NCBI GenBank assembly: GCA_963971285.1
Contig: OZ020248.1
Span: 2,976,001-3,040,000, forward strand
Length of the DNA stretch: 64,000 nt
Direction of reading: 5' to 3'
Source of the DNA: Astropecten irregularis
Taxonomy: Eukaryota; Echinodermata; Asteroidea; Paxillosida; Astropectinidae
The first letter of the stretch is position 1, and each line of letters starts with the position of its first letter. Below the pieces are notes generated by a model that was not told the DNA's origin, searched no databases, and saw nothing but the letters and a program-made list of their open reading frames with translations. Positions 25,046 through 37,680 of the stretch are shown here, piece by piece. A program made the translations under genes and the position numbers.

Positions 25046-25983
25046 GAAACCACCCTACTACTACTACTAGTACTAAGTATTAGGGGGGTCTTGTATGGCG
25101 ATTGTGGAAATAAGGTCAAGTTTTAAATGCAAATTGATTGAATAATAGAATAACTATAATTCATTTCTTTGTAGTCAGTGTCATCTTTCTTCTGTTCTTA
25201 AAATCTAAAATGAGGCCATGGAGTTTTTTTTTTGGGGGGGGGGGGGGAAGAGAGGACAAACCCAGACTGCTTGCCCCCCAAAAAAATTAACTTAGTCTTG
25301 GGTCAATTTTACCAAACTCATCATATTTTACTATCAATCATAGGACTTATGATGCATGGGCAGCCCATGGATACAATGGGTATTCTTTGTAACTCGAGTT
25401 ACGATCGATCGTAGGGCTTCTTGAAATCAACCCCTATTAGGCCTACCGGTCACAAAAAAAGAAAAAGATTTTGAAAAACTTAAAACAACTGAACAAGGGA
25501 TGGAGTTATTGGTGTCCTTATTTCCACAATCGCCCATATAATTTTTTTTTTGGGGGGGGGGGGGTCAATGTACGTAGGAGTCAACATAGCTTCATTTCTT
25601 CCACTCATGTCTTGAATCTGCAGAAATGGAAATATCAAAAGAAAAGCAGAGTTTCATTGAGAAATGTTGGATGATATAGGTCTCAACGAGAGATTATTGG
25701 GGAAAAAACACAAGAAGAGAAAGTAACGCGTAGCTGCTGGTCATGAATTATGATTGATAGAACACAGCTCTGAGTTTGAGCAGAAATTGTGATGTTTACA
25801 GTAAGCTTTGTTTCATCGTATTAATTCCAGCTCTACATTAACTTTTCCAGGAAGGAATAATACATACTGTACCTGTAATTGTGTTTCATAAACCAGACTT
25901 AGACACACTGTACACATGTACATATATATACAAATCACAATTTTGATTTTCACAGCGTACAGTACATTCATTATGATACAGTT

Positions 25984-25989
25984 TTTATT
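25984..25989 (-). other. Poly(A) signal AATAAA of the uncharacterised minus-strand gene
   Basis: On the minus strand this reads AATAAA about 95 nt after the TAG stop at 26084-26086, a normal distance for a short 3' UTR. Confidence 0.45.
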
Positions 25990-26083
25990 TGTAGTATGGC
26001 CTTCACATGTACATGTAATCAAGTTGAAATTTTCTATGAATTTTTCAATTTTGCCTTGACATACCTGTTAAACGTTGTTCACT

Positions 26084-29000
26084 CTAGCCACATGTGTTGA
26101 TGTCCATACACTCAGGCATGTCAGAACAGATGCCATCTGGAATTGCAGGATGATCTAACTCAGGTGGCTCATACTTCTCACTTGGTGGATCACGTGCAAG
26201 TAACATCATCCTCTTTTCATAAAAAAGAAGTTCATGATACATGTTGCTTGAAAAGTGTATTAGAATCAGTGCTGTGACACTCGAGTCCAGTCTCGGACTC
26301 AAGACCTGACTCAAGACCGTTTTTGCCGGTCTTGGTCTCGGACTCGGAGGTTCGTGACTCAGACTTGGTCTCAGACTCAGGGCTTTTGTGACTCGATAAC
26401 TCCTGGTCGAGTCCGGCTTTGAATTTTATTTTCTTACTGCAAAATCAGTAGCTCTTTGCAATGTCAAAATCAGGTTTCTTACTGCAAAATCGCAAGGCCA
26501 GCTGCGAGCCATGATACTGAGCACCACCGTTATTCCCCACATACACACATTGAACGTACGGTGTGTAAATTGTTAACCTGTTTTTTGTTAACCTGATTTT
26601 GACTACCGGTAGTAATATTTCAACGTGGTGTCTTTGTCATTGTGAAAAAAAAAAAGAAATTCATGTGATTTTGATTAATTATGTCATTTTTGGCGAGCTG
26701 CGAAGCAAAGCGAAGCCTATGTAGTAGTACCGTTCGTCCCGTCCGTCCGTCCGGCGTACCGCGTGAAATGTTAAAGTTTTTTAGTACATGTATGTGCTTG
26801 AACCACCATTTTCTTTTCTTTTTTGATGGGTGCATTGTTTCAAAATGTTGAAGTTTTTTCTATTGTTTCAAAATGTTGAGGTTTTTTCTATTGTTTCAAG
26901 ATGTTGAATTTTTTAATTTTTTTTTTGGATGGGTGTGTTATCCAAAATAATGTTGTTATTATTGTAAATGAAAAATGTTGAAGTTCTTTCTATTGTTTCA
27001 AAATGTTGAATGTTTTAGGGGATGAGTGTGTATGTATGATGGATGGGTGTTAGCTATCATGTTTGTAACTTCACGTTAGGCTGCAGCGAGCCATGACAGT
27101 TCGCTGTTCTAGTTTGTACATGCGCCGGACTCGGATGGAGTCAGACTCGGACTCTAATGTGTTGACTCGGTCTAGGTCTAGGTCTCGGACTCAAACACAG
27201 CACTGATTGGAATCTATACAGTCAGTATCTGTTTTGACTTGTCCAATCAATCTTCCAGTGAATGGTGAGACCATGGTGAGACTCACAAGTGTTTTAGGAT
27301 TTATTATTTGCCGATACACTTAGATGTAAGATCGGTCTTGGTGTTCTGTGAGATTGACCCCTGGACTAGAACAGGTTTTGTCATCATAAGATTGCTGCAT
27401 CTTTATACCTTAAAGAGGATCTTCAACACTCAACAAACCTCGCTTTATTTGTTAGAACTATAATCATTATAAAATTACTTGACATGAGAAAAAAAATATT
27501 TATCTCACACTGAACACAGAAAGAGAGTCTTTTTGATGATTTTTCTCTCAACATGCTCAACCCGCAAGCTACCCCAAAATCGAAACTGTCTGAATTTTGT
27601 CAATGGGGGCAGCAGACAAATCTGTGTGATTTTGTGACGTCACATAACAGTGGGAGCCTTTTCATTGTTAGTTCTAACAAATAAAGCGTGGTTTGTTGAG
27701 TGTTGAAGATCCTCCTTAATATTTTTCATTCATTATGGTAATCTCTTTACCTGATTTAAAATCCAACTGTAAGGTCCACGAACAATGTTCAAACTCTATA
27801 TCCAAATCAAAGGAGAGAGCACAATATATGTAACTGTAAGTGAATTTCTTATTATTGAAAAGTGAACAAACAAATATTGACTTGAGTGGGATTCGAACTT
27901 GCAACCCCCAGAATACTGTACCAGTTTTCTACCAACTGAGCTATCCAACCCTATATGTTGGTGGTGTCCCTAATAGTCAATTATCTGTTATGTTTTTAAA
28001 ACGTTTGTTGACACTGCTGATATGTTCATCATGTAGTGTAAAAAGGGTATAAATTGCACACATTATACTGTACATAATTATAGGCTTAGGCTATTCCATT
28101 TTTTTCGTAATCGATTGCGATTCCAAGCTGGAATCGCAATTCCACTTTGAATCGATTCAAATTTTACCAGGCAAAAATAAATGCAAAGTTCAGGAGGTGA
28201 CGTGCAGAGATCGTTGTATTCACTGTCTATATAGGGATTTTCAAATATTGATAAATTGGACAAAATAACGCGATACTGTTTGTGGTTTTGCAAACAAAAC
28301 ACAGACGGTGCCGAACACGGTTACGTTCTTCATTGTGTAAAATCAGCCAGGATTTATGTCTTTTTAGAAGTCAGAATTGTTTCAGTTACATGTAGTTCAA
28401 CGATCGAACGACCCAAGAATTGCTGGGCGCATTTTGGAATCAAAACTCAAAACACAACATTGATCAATTCACAGAATCAATCCGTAAAAAAAATGAATTG
28501 GGATTCCGATTCCAAATTTGGAATTGATTTTCATTGATTCCAATCCAATACACATACACATACATGTACAGTATGCATGTTACATATGTACTTCACAAAC
28601 TAACAATTATAAGTTCATAATGCAGATCTTCAAATTGGACTAAATTTGGAAAGCTTATTTGGAAAGTTTCCATCTTTTCTTATTTTTTTTTGTAGAAATG
28701 AAAACATTTTAGGACATTTTAAATAGATGATATTGGTTTGTCACCTCAAGTTCAAGTTGATTAAATGATGTATCCGCCACATGATCATCTATGGGACTTA
28801 TACCACCAAAGTTTCTCTTCTTCACCTGTTGTGTGTACAAAAGGACAGGAACATGTAAAGAGAAATCCATAGCCTTGATTAGATAGGAAAAGGTTTCATA
28901 TAAACATGTACGTCGATACAACAATCAATTACGATCTTGAGAAACCACATACATATATTATGTTATCAATTTTGAAAGATGATACTAGTGGTCTCGGTCT

Positions 29001-32000
29001 CTGTGGCTCGATGACTCGGGCTCTGTGACTCGATGACTCGGAACCGAGTGCGGCTCATGACCGGCAAATTTTACCAGTTTTGAGTGTGCCAAATTTTGTT
29101 TCTAAGTGCAAAATATGTAGCTGACATACACTGAAGCACTGAATAAATTGACGTATGGGGCAATTTTTCCATTGCTCAAGGTACATGTAAATTAACTGAA
29201 ACATAAGCCTACTCCAATGTGGGTTGGTTGTTAACTTAGTTTCAACTGGCTTCATTGATTATGTACTGGTAATTGGTTTTCTCACCTTATGTGGATTCCA
29301 ATTATTTTCATACTCCCAATCATCATGCCTATTCTGTTCATATGCCAATTTTCTCTTTCTTGCTTGCTGTGTGTATAGAAGGATGTGTAAACAAAAAGGT
29401 AACGTATTAGACATTGCTGTCAGGGTGACATTAGGCACGTTCACACTCACCAAAAAAGCGTGACTATTTGGGTCGCGATTTGGAGCGCGACCCAAATAGT
29501 CGTGCTTATTTGTGTGTGGATACAAATAATCGCAATTTGGAGCGCAATTCAAATCGCACTAATAGTGCGTCTTTTTGCAAATTGTCGTGATTATTTGCTG
29601 TGTGAACGGTGCATTAAAAACAAAAAAATGTTTTTAAAAAATCCCATCATGCAAGACGGGCCAGCGAGTTTAGCATAGGATGGATGCATGGGAACTACAC
29701 GCTTCATTGCGTAGGTGCAGTGTGATAGAAATCATATCGGTACGATTTGGGTCGCGCTTTTTTGCCTGTGTGGACACAACAAAAATTCGGATTCGGAACG
29801 TGGACCAAATCAGTAGTCACGCTTTTTGGTATGTGTGAACGTGCCTTGTATCTAGACAAATGCTGAACACTTTATGATTTTAAACCTTTTTATTGACACA
29901 AAGAGTCTCTAGAGCATCATTCAAGTGTGCTCACTTTATATCATTATCCACAATTGCTAGAAGCTTTCTTCGATGCATCAACAATAACAACTTGCCACCT
30001 CATTAATGAGATCGCACAAAAGTGCAACAACTGTGTAGCCACGTACTTGTACATATCTCCCCACAAACATAAGATTTTTTTGTGGTCCCCGCACCCCGTC
30101 ATGTATTCAGAAAAATATGTAACCCGCATGGACTTGGAATTACTTGTGACGGGTACTGTAATTTTTTGTGTATATGGTATACAAGGGCAGCTAGCTTGGA
30201 AGCTAGCTCTATGGTACAGGTGTGCTCAAGATAACCATAGTTAGGGAAACTACATGTACCAGGGCTTGGGCAGAGTTAATTAAATTTCATTTGATCTCAT
30301 TTAATTTGGCACAACATACTGTTAAATAATGTTACAGAAAACTAAGCAAATGCAACTGGGTAATACATACATGTACATCTATTCTACAGTCAGACAGTAT
30401 CTCATGTACCGGTAATTTGGGCATTTTAACATTCTGCTGGTAGTTTATGTCCCAACTTTCTTCTTATGTAGGGGGCCTACTCAAAAGAGAACACAGTCAA
30501 ATTGACTGGAATAGGATTCAGTGAACCCGCAATCCCCGGAATTCACTGTACCGACGCTCGTACCAACTAAGCTATCCAGTCCGATATTGCAATTGGTGGT
30601 GTGCCAAATTGTTAATTTGTTCGTTTTTCTTCGAATACAAATGAGCAAATTCTGCATTTATTTACCTTCATATTGGCAGGTACATGTTTGTTTCTAGACA
30701 AAGACACTCCAAACAAATTGCCATTCCTCTGTGAAACAACACAAAATTTAAAAGAAATGCAAGTAGACTGAAAATCTGGCACACACAGATAGACTTCTGT
30801 TTATTACCCTGAAATACTTTGCATCCATTTTTCATTCATGTTGTGTAATACGCGCGTTTCACAATAGTGCACCACCATGAGTTTGCAACGCGTTTGCCAA
30901 TTTGTTGACAAACTGTGCATCTTTCCACATGCTCAGTTTGTCAACAAAATTAATTTTGCACATTGTGATTAGCCGACGCGTTGCAAACTCTCGGTGGCGC
31001 ACTGTTTTGAATCACTCGTATGTGGAACATTTATCTGAGCTAGAACAGTCTCCAACCAAGGGAAAACAACATTCAGATATACCTAACATTTACACTGATA
31101 CATGTACATCCACAAGACCAGTTCTCAATATTTTTACAAGGCCATTAGAATAAATAGCGCTCCGCACTAATGACGTCACAAAATCCCCGGATGTCAGACA
31201 AACATTGACTCACACACGACTATACATGCACGCGCACAACCACGCACGTGTGCATAGTTGCAATGTTTGTCTGACGGGTCCGGTGCTATTTTTAGCGCAA
31301 GTGCGGAGCGCTATTGAGAGAGAAAGTGTCATTCATAGATATGTATTATAGCACAAGTTTGTAACCAGCCATTTTGTAGGTGATCGATAAATCCTGGTAT
31401 TGGGACAAACAAATACAGAAATATACAGTGTTTTAATCACACTACACAAAAGTGCTGTATATTCTCACAAGAGTACCGCACTAGTTATTGGTCAAAGAAA
31501 ACAAATGTACCCCCATTTATTCTTGTTTAAATCCTGTACTAGTGAATACACCTACAATGTTATTGTACTTACTTTGAACAAGTAATTGTTGATATGACGT
31601 TGTAAAAAAGGGTCCGGTGGTTCAGTTGAAAAATAAGGCATCGGTTCTTTCTGCTTTTTGGGTCCACCTGAAACAAATAAAAGCTCAATCACTACTCATG
31701 TAATGTAAATTCTGAATATTTGACACGATTGCCAGAACTTATTTTAACAAATAGGGAAGGAATCTTGCACTAACACGAAAAAAAATTGTCAGATTCGCCT
31801 TCATGTTTTAATAATAATCATAATAGTAAAGGCTAGCACCTTTTAACAAGATCAAAGCTCTGTACAAGGAAAGCAAACAAAAGTAGGCATAAGCCATGCA
31901 GGGCTAAGAAGGCAGTGAAAAGAAGAAAGTTTCTTGAAAACTTACATGTAGGTACATGTAGATGAAGCATCTCTGATTCGTTCCACTCCCTTGGACCAGT

Positions 32001-32096
32001 AGTGAAAACAGCTTTATCACCAGTTACTGGATGCATTTCTGAATCTAGATGTGATGTTACAGTATGTGTCAGACTGTCAGTTGAAGCGTCTGCCTG
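26084..32096 (-). CDS. Uncharacterised multi-exon gene, 5' end unresolved
   Basis: I do not recognise the family. Seven exons join without breaking phase: 32096-31946, 31667-31573, 30728-30666, 29366-29286, 28825-28745, 27795-27751, 26212-26084, ending at a TAG. Together they encode about 214 residues. Visible blocks include EPMPYFSTEPPDPFLQRHIN, RNGNLFGVSLSRNKHVPANM, RKRKLAYEQNRHDDWEYENN, VKKRNFGGISPIDDHVAD and RMMLLARDPPSEKYEPPELD. Composition is hydrophilic and rich in Pro, Asn and charged residues, with no signal peptide or membrane segment. Four internal exons are 45, 63, 81 and 81 nt, all multiples of three with phase-0 borders, so skipping would keep frame. The 5'-most exon has a tandem AAGCAG acceptor. 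It could be a structural or ciliary protein, but that is a guess. There is no in-frame ATG upstream of exon 1, so a 5' exon is missing. Confidence 0.6.
26268..27205. mobile_element. GACTCG-array element
   Basis: Ends AATCAGTGCTGTG and CACAGCACTGATT are inverted repeats. Immediately inside each is a degenerate GACTCG/CGAGTC array. The interior is AT-rich with TTGAAGTTTTTTC-like repeats and has no credible coding frame. Confidence 0.75.
27411..27718. mobile_element. CTTCAACACTCAACAAACC element, copy 2 (complete)
   Basis: AGGATCTTCAACACTCAAC and GTTGAGTGTTGAAGATCCT are exact terminal inverted repeats. A second inverted pair, TTGTTAGAACTA and TAGTTCTAACAA, lies inside. Confidence 0.88.
27858..27990 (-). 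mobile_element. tRNA-like repeat
   Basis: TGAAAAGTGAACAAACAAAT, GTGGGATTCGAACTTGCAAC, CCAACTGAGCTATCCAACCC, ATAGTCAATTATCTG. It lies in an intron of the uncharacterised gene. Confidence 0.75.
28098..28545. mobile_element. GATTCN-array element
   Basis: Clusters of GATTCC/GGAATC hexamers sit at both ends (about 28108-28155 and 28470-28550) around a unique interior. It lies in the intron of the uncharacterised gene. Confidence 0.6.
28985..29110 (+). repeat. Fragment related to the GACTCG-array element
   Basis: GTGACTCGATGACTCGGAAC, then GCAAAATATGTAGCTG, resembles the left inner part of the element at 26268-27205. Confidence 0.6.
29433..29846. mobile_element. Inverted-repeat element with AGGCACGTTCACAC ends
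   Basis: AGGCACGTTCACAC at the left pairs with GTGTGAACGTGCCT at the right. The inner AAAAAGCGTGACTA also recurs inverted. It lies in an intron of the uncharacterised gene. Confidence 0.85.
30485..30630 (-). mobile_element. tRNA-like repeat (diverged)
   Basis: AAATTGACTGGAATAGGATTC, ACCAACTAAGCTATCCAGTC, AATTGTTAATTTGTTCG. Confidence 0.65.
30855..31016. mobile_element. CACCATGAGTTTGCAACGCG element, copy 1
   Basis: CACAATAGTGCACCACCATG, then AGTTTGCAACGCG, pairs with CGCGTTGCAAACTCTCGG. A second inverted pair TTTGTTGACAAACTG is inside. Confidence 0.85.
31154..31315. mobile_element. AATAGCGCTCCGCACT element, copy 1
   Basis: AATAGCGCTCCGCACTAATG pairs with AAGTGCGGAGCGCTATT. Inner TCAGACAAACATTG pairs with CAATGTTTGTCTGA. 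Carries TGACGTCA. Confidence 0.88.
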
Positions 32097-32291
32097 CTTG
32101 GAGTAAAAGAGTATAGCCGGGAGAAAGATAGAGCAATGCCTCGTTGACACTTGAAGATAGATCTGGGAGTAATTTAAATTGAAAAAGATGCGCAATTTTA
32201 AGAAGATTTAGACAAAATGCCATACCTGTATTTCTTCTCTTTAGACTCTTTCCCAATTGTATTTTCTAAAAAATCACTAAAGAAATTGCAT

Positions 32292-32433
32292 TAATAGCGT
32301 ACCGCAATAATGACGTCACACCATGCATGCACGTGCACACATACAGCTCAGCTCACCACACGTTTGCATGGCCGGTTGCAATGTTTGTCTGAGGTTCGGT
32401 ACTATTTTAAGCGCAAGTGCGCAGTGCTATTAA
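32292..32433. mobile_element. AATAGCGCTCCGCACT element, copy 2 (diverged)
   Basis: TTAATAGCGTACCGCAATAA pairs imperfectly with AAGTGCGCAGTGCTATTAA. Confidence 0.78.
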
Positions 32434-32442
32434 AACCTGTCA

Positions 32443-32780
32443 TATTTTTATAGGATACCGAAACAGAAGTATCCACAGATTTACATGGTATAAAGATGGT
32501 GATGGTAGAAAAATACTGTTACAATGTTTTGCCTGAAATGCTGTATTTATCCAGAAAAGAAAAAAACAATGACCAAGAACAATTTTGATCTTTTAAAGAT
32601 AAAAAATAGGGAGATTAAAAATAACAGTGGAAGGATTAAAACGTGGGCGTTTTCACTCTTTTCTCAAAAAGTGGGCACCGTATGGGACTGAAATTTTCAC
32701 AGATGACTGTTACTGTATCTTTCTTGATATGTTTGCCCATGAATCTGCATTGACAAAAACCAAAGTATGAAATTACCTAT
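32443..32780 (+). mobile_element. CAGAAATTTTCACAG MITE family, subtype b
   Basis: ATACCGAAACAGAAGTATCC through GGGACTGAAATTTTCACAG and CAAAAACCAAAGTATGAAAT. Confidence 0.76.
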
Positions 32781-33189
32781 AATTGTACATATTCTTACTC
32801 CCTTCATGTTGAACTGCGTCATTAGTATTACATGTACTGTATACATTGCTTCCCATTCATGACCTTGATACATGACATGCGCAGTACTGGACCTGGAATT
32901 CCCCAAAACGATTTTGTTTTAACATTACATGCAACGATTGAAAACATGAAAGCCTGTTATTGTATCTTGCACCTTTCCCCATGTACATTAAGAGGTTGTA
33001 CTATCATTGTTGGTCACCATAGTCACCGTCAATTATTAACCTTTATCCTACGTGTATTCATCATGTTTGTTTAAATTCATGATTGAACCTGGAAATTCCA
33101 AAATGTCATGATGCTTGGCTATGTTGGGTTTGTTATTCCAATGAATTGGAATGAAAATTGTGGTTAGTAACTTACAATAGTACATTATT

Positions 33190-33555
33190 TGAAGGTAATA
33201 TCATACTTTGGTTTTTGTCAAAGGAATTGCAGATTCATGGTCAAAAATATCAAGAAAGATACAGTAACTGTCATCTGTGAAATTTTCAGTCCCATACGGT
33301 GCCCACTTTTTGAGAAAATTGTGAAAAATTCACACAGTACATGTATGTATTTTTTTAAAATCCTTTCACTGTTTTTTTTTTATCTATAAAAGATCAAAAT
33401 TGTTTTGGGTACTTGGTTTAACTCCTTTCTGGATAAATACAGCATTTCAGGCAGAAAAAATATTAACGGTATCACCATCTTTATATCCTGTAAGTTCTAG
33501 GTAAATCTGTGAAAATTTCTGTTTTGATATGCTACCAAAGTATGATACTACCTTT
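33190..33555 (-). mobile_element. CAGAAATTTTCACAG MITE family, subtype b, minus copy
   Basis: GAAGGTAATATCATACTTTG at the left and CAAAGTATGATACTACCTT at the right are near-exact inverted ends, giving the best view of the terminal repeats. Confidence 0.82.
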
Positions 33556-33739
33556 AAGGGAAAATGTTCAATATGCTTCAAGAAATGTGGTATTAATTGT
33601 GTTTTTAACCTTGTTTGTAAATTATACAAGTCAATAACAATTTCCTTGGAAAATTGAAAGTCAAGTCAGTTTTCAAACATTTTGTTTGGCGGATATTTTG
33701 TCAGCACATTCCTAAGCAGATACCAGATTTTTAGTCAAT

Positions 33740-34095
33740 CAGATGTTGACAGAACAGCACTCACACTTTGTCGAATCCAGCATGTTCATGAAATAATAAG
33801 CCTGTGAAAATTTGAGCTCAATCGGACATCAAAGTCCCGAGAAAATAGCGAAAACCTGACTCAATTTTTCTTATAAAACATAAAGAAGGGATTTTGATAA
33901 GTGCCAATGAGATCAAAAATGTTTTTGATGTTTGGTTTTAATCTTTCTGGATAAATATGCCATTTCAGGCAGAAATAGGTTTTTAACAATGTTTCTAACA
34001 GCACCATATTCAATCATACTCTGCAAGTTATACATAAATCTGTGAACTTTTCTGTTTTGGTTTGTTACCAATGTTGTACATGCCCTTTAAAATGT
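33740..34095 (-). mobile_element. CAGAAATTTTCACAG MITE family, subtype a, minus copy
   Basis: GACAGAACAGCACTCACACTT through TGTTACCAATGTTGTACATG. Confidence 0.78.
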
Positions 34096-35069
34096 TTTGT
34101 TGTGATCTGAAATCTTGACTGAGGCGTAGTGTTGCATAGTCTGGTTCCCGGACCCAAAAAGCGCCCGACTATTGTCTGTCAAATATAGGGTCCGGTATCA
34201 GCTACGTGTACTGGAGGGTCACGTGACCAAAAAAGTCAATTTCTGACTTTTTACGGAAAAATCCGAAACACTACGAACTCGTTTTCGTTCAACTTCGGAT
34301 AGTAACGTTGACCTTTGGCTATTTCTGACAGGTCACGCGAGGTCATGTACTTCAGGGAAAGACACGTCATGTACTTCCGGCTACAGTTAGCCCAAATAGA
34401 GCATAATTATTGTCCACATACAACAGAGCACTTTTCCTATTATGCACTTTTGAGGAGTTTGTTGTATGGTTTTTTCCCACTCTTTGATTTCTTATTCTGT
34501 CCAGATAAAATTGCATATGCTTACAAAAGTGCAAAAATGAATGCTAAAATTGAATCTCGCTAAACTCTAAAACTAGCTTCCGCGCCTGCGCAGACATGAC
34601 AGCTTTGTCATGTTCTATTTTTAACTGTAGCCGATACCTGACCTAAGATTTTTAATAAGAGTCGTCAGGGAATCTTTGGGCAGGGAACCAGGCTAAGTGT
34701 TGCAGTGCAGTTTATATGACTTGGACTTGATACTGATTTCTGCCAAACAGAGATCGGTTTCAAATTGACCAGTTATCTGCTGTATATGGGAACAATTTCA
34801 TAGAATCCGTTACGGCCTACATTGTATTTTTGTACCTTTAATTCTGATAAAATTCTGTTCATATTGTACTGCGTCATTGGTATACATGTAACATGTATTT
34901 ACATCTCTTCCATTCATGACCTTGATACATACATGACATGCGCAGTGCTGAACCTGGAATTCCCCACACATTTTTTTTGGTGGAAATTCCAAAATATTAT
35001 GATGCTTGGCTAAGCTGGGTCTGTAATTGTAATAAATTAGAATCCATACAAATTGTGGTTAGTATGTAT

Positions 35070-35280
35070 TTAAAGGTAATATCATACTTTGGTTTTTGTC
35101 AAAGAAATGAAGATTCATTTCATCTGTTCATGGGCAAAAATATCAAGGAAGATACTGTAATGTGAAATTTTCAGTCCCTTACGGTGTCCACTTTTTGAGA
35201 AAATGGTGAAAAATTCCCACATCTTTTTCAATCTTTTCACCGTTATTTTGATCTTTAAAAGATGAAAATTGTGTTTGGTC
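35070..35280 (-). mobile_element. CAGAAATTTTCACAG MITE family, subtype b, half copy
   Basis: AAAGGTAATATCATACTTTG through GATCTTTAAAAGATGAAAAT; the other half is missing. Confidence 0.72.
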
Positions 35281-35536
35281 AAGCAAAGTCTCTGCTTTCT
35301 GAAATAATCCTTGTGAAATGTGAATAAGTATACATGTATATATTAAACATGTCAAAACCTGTTATCGCCTTGTTTGTAAATTTATTCAAGTCAATAAAAA
35401 TATCCTTGGTAAATAGAAGGTCCAGTTTTGAAACAATTTGTTTGGGAGATATTTTGTCATTGCATTCCTCAAAACGAAGGAAAACATAGAGATACTAGAT
35501 TTTCAGTGATTAAAATTATGTTTTGTTGTGATCATT

Positions 35537-35780
35537 TCCCAATTTCATGGAATCTGTTACCGTCACAAAATCTTCGCTTACGATAGCAGACTTTTTTTGC
35601 TTACGGTTACCGTATTTCACGGGAGAGTTTTCTTTTTGGTAACGGTAAGCAAGGACTTTCTGCAGAATGCATAGCACATTAGCCATGTTAGCAGAAAATA
35701 ATTGCAGTTACTCCTGTCACGCGTAGCAGTGCCCGTAAGCACAAAGAATAGGCCGTAACAGATTCCATGAAATTGAGCCC
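35537..35780 (+). mobile_element. GGGCCCAATTTCATGGAAT element, copy 3
   Basis: CCCAATTTCATGGAATCTGT at the left, ACAGATTCCATGAAATTGAG at the right. Shorter than copy 2 by an internal deletion. Confidence 0.8.
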
Positions 35781-36119
35781 TGAAATCTGACAGAGTATTG
35801 CAATGCAGTTTTATACAGCACTGGTACAATTGTATTGCTGTGCCGAAAGCTTGGTCTTAGAACTGATTTTGCTAAAAACAGATCGGTTTTAAATCAGTGG
35901 CAGTTTCATTTTGACCAAGAACCTGCTGTATTTCTAGGTTTCTGTTGGCACAGTTGATGCCAGTCAATCGTTCACACTAAAGCACACACATCTGTCCCTC
36001 TTAATGATCACAAAAATTCACAACACCTTCTGTCTAAACACCATACATTACATACAACACTTCATGTTCACTTCCAACATTCCTACAAACAATGTACTCC
36101 AGACTTTGAAGAACCTGCA

Positions 36120-36728
36120 GAGTTGCTGAGTAAAATGCTGACTCGAGTCTGTGACTTGCGACTCGAGTCGTACTCGAGTCACTATTTTCGTGACTTGCGA
36201 CTTGACTTGGAAATACCAGCTTTGACTTGTGACTTGACTTGGACTTGCAAACAATGTCTTGTGACTTGACTTGGACTTGCAAAAAATGACTTGTTGCCAA
36301 CCCAAGTCAGATGCTACTCGAGCGACAAATCAGAAGGAAATAACAACCATTTTGTTTTCGATAAATACTTCTAGATTTTCCAATGATTTCGCTCAAACTG
36401 TCTAGTTATGTGACGTGGGGCAACTAGATTCGACGATGTGCAATACAGTCGCCCTGGCCCCGGATGCTTACATACTTACAATCAGACTTTTGTTTGGTTT
36501 GTTAAAAATCAATGAGTTTCCTTAATTTTCAGATGCATTTACATTATATTGCCTTGATGCCCTTGGGACTTTGTGACTTGCAACTTGACTTGTGTTAACA
36601 CCAAGTGACTTGTGACTAATTGACTTGACTTGCCCTGTTTCCAAATGATTTGTGACTTGACCTGTGACAGGACCCAGTGACTTGTGACTTGACTTGGACT
36701 TGCACAAAATGACTTGCTGCCACCTCTG
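36120..36728. repeat. GACTTG-array element
   Basis: Two blocks of degenerate GACTTG/GACTCG units (36130-36310 and 36568-36720) both end in AAAATGACTTG followed by TTGCCA or CTGCCA. The roughly 250-bp spacer is unrelated. Confidence 0.7.
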
Positions 36729-36826
36729 AGAACCGGTCTTGTGAATTGTGAATATGTGAACGCATGCTCACAATTGCATGCCCGTGCACTGTAGACTTCA
36801 AGACTGGTTCTCTAAAGTCCCGCATT
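36727..36826. mobile_element. Older relative of the 12604 MITE
   Basis: GAGAACCGGTCTTGTGAA pairs imperfectly with CTTCAAGACTGGTTCTC, with a similar GCATGC-rich loop. Confidence 0.65.
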
Positions 36827-36977
36827 CAGTGACATACATTTGCACAATGCATAGTGTTTTTGCAGGCTTCGCTACATCTACGCCTTGGTTTTTTACTCGC
36901 CAAAACTGGGGAGTGGGAAAATTTGTATGAGTTTAAATGGACTGAAATGTTTGGGCCAGACTTGAAGGGAGCATATA

Positions 36978-37095
36978 GGGTTTTCGCTAGTTTCTCGTAA
37001 CTCAGATGTCCGATTGAGCTCAAATTTTCACAGGTTTATTATTTCATGTACATGTTTGATCAGACAAAGTATGAGTGCAGTCCTGTGACCTTTAA
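36978..37095 (+). mobile_element. CAGAAATTTTCACAG MITE family, subtype a, 3' fragment
   Basis: Only the CGTAACTCAGATGTCCGATT through GTCCTGTGACCTTTAA part is present. Confidence 0.7.
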
Positions 37096-37328
37096 CTCAA
37101 CTGCAGGGGTTACGCAGAATTGAAGATAATAATATTAAAATGATCAAGCAGTTGTGACTTTTCTGCCTATATTCAACCCATTACCACAATTTATCATTTT
37201 ATCATACGTGTGCAACTTTACCAGGTTTTTGACTTGATACCAGTGTTACTTCCCACTTGTTACATGAGGCCAAATTATACTGTTTTAATAACAGTAATTG
37301 TTGTTCTTATTATTTTTATAAAATGGTT

Positions 37329-37510
37329 GGAGTTAGGAGGACCTGATGTTTCCATCCTAGCAGGATCTTTCTCTTAGCCTTAGACATGTTAGAGAAAGAT
37401 GCTGTCAGGATTGAAATCTCAGGGCCCTCCTAACTTCAACCATTTTATACATTTCAGTTCATTATTTTGGCTAAGCAATTTTCAGCAGTTTATTATAGCA
37501 GTATTATTTT
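37329..37510 (+). repeat. TAGGAGGGCCTGACG repeat, copy 2
   Basis: GTTAGGAGGACCTGATGTTT pairs with TCAGGGCCCTCCTAACTTC; GTTGGAGTTAGG and CTAACTTCAACC extend the arms. TAGCAGGATCTTTCTC is common to shorter copies near 7996, 49142, 61755 and 63226. Confidence 0.72.
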
Positions 37511-37611
37511 TGTAAATAGATTTTTATAAGACCTGACACAGTTTGCACTGAAAATATTCAATGCAAAGTAAAAAAAAAAAAAATCCAAAGCTGTTTCTGC
37601 TCTGATTTATC

Positions 37612-37680
37612 AAATACCGTGCCAGAGGTCACAGGTTCGATTCTCGCTCCAGTCACTTTCCTTTGTTCACCTTTCAATGG
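37612..37680 (+). mobile_element. tRNA-like repeat fragment
   Basis: ACAGGTTCGATTCTCGCTCC then CTTTCCTTTGTTCACCTTTC; a 3' half only. Confidence 0.62.

Larger units (their letters stand above)
18600..26083. other. Intergenic region without a supported gene
   Basis: Upstream of the caspase. Contains MITE copies, the fold-back element and the 16-bp minisatellite. TTTTGGGGGG runs are near 21243, 25207 and 25541. No phased exon series was found. Confidence 0.5.

Noticed and set aside
24731-25070. Frames of about 100 codons rich in ELVTDRVG
   Set aside because: They are the 16-bp minisatellite.
28709-28924. TTGTGTGTACAAAAGGA and TGTGTGTATAGAAGGATG as a shared repeat near two exons
   Set aside because: The likeness is short and covers the acceptor ends of two exons in one gene, so it may only reflect similar splice sites or an old exon duplication.
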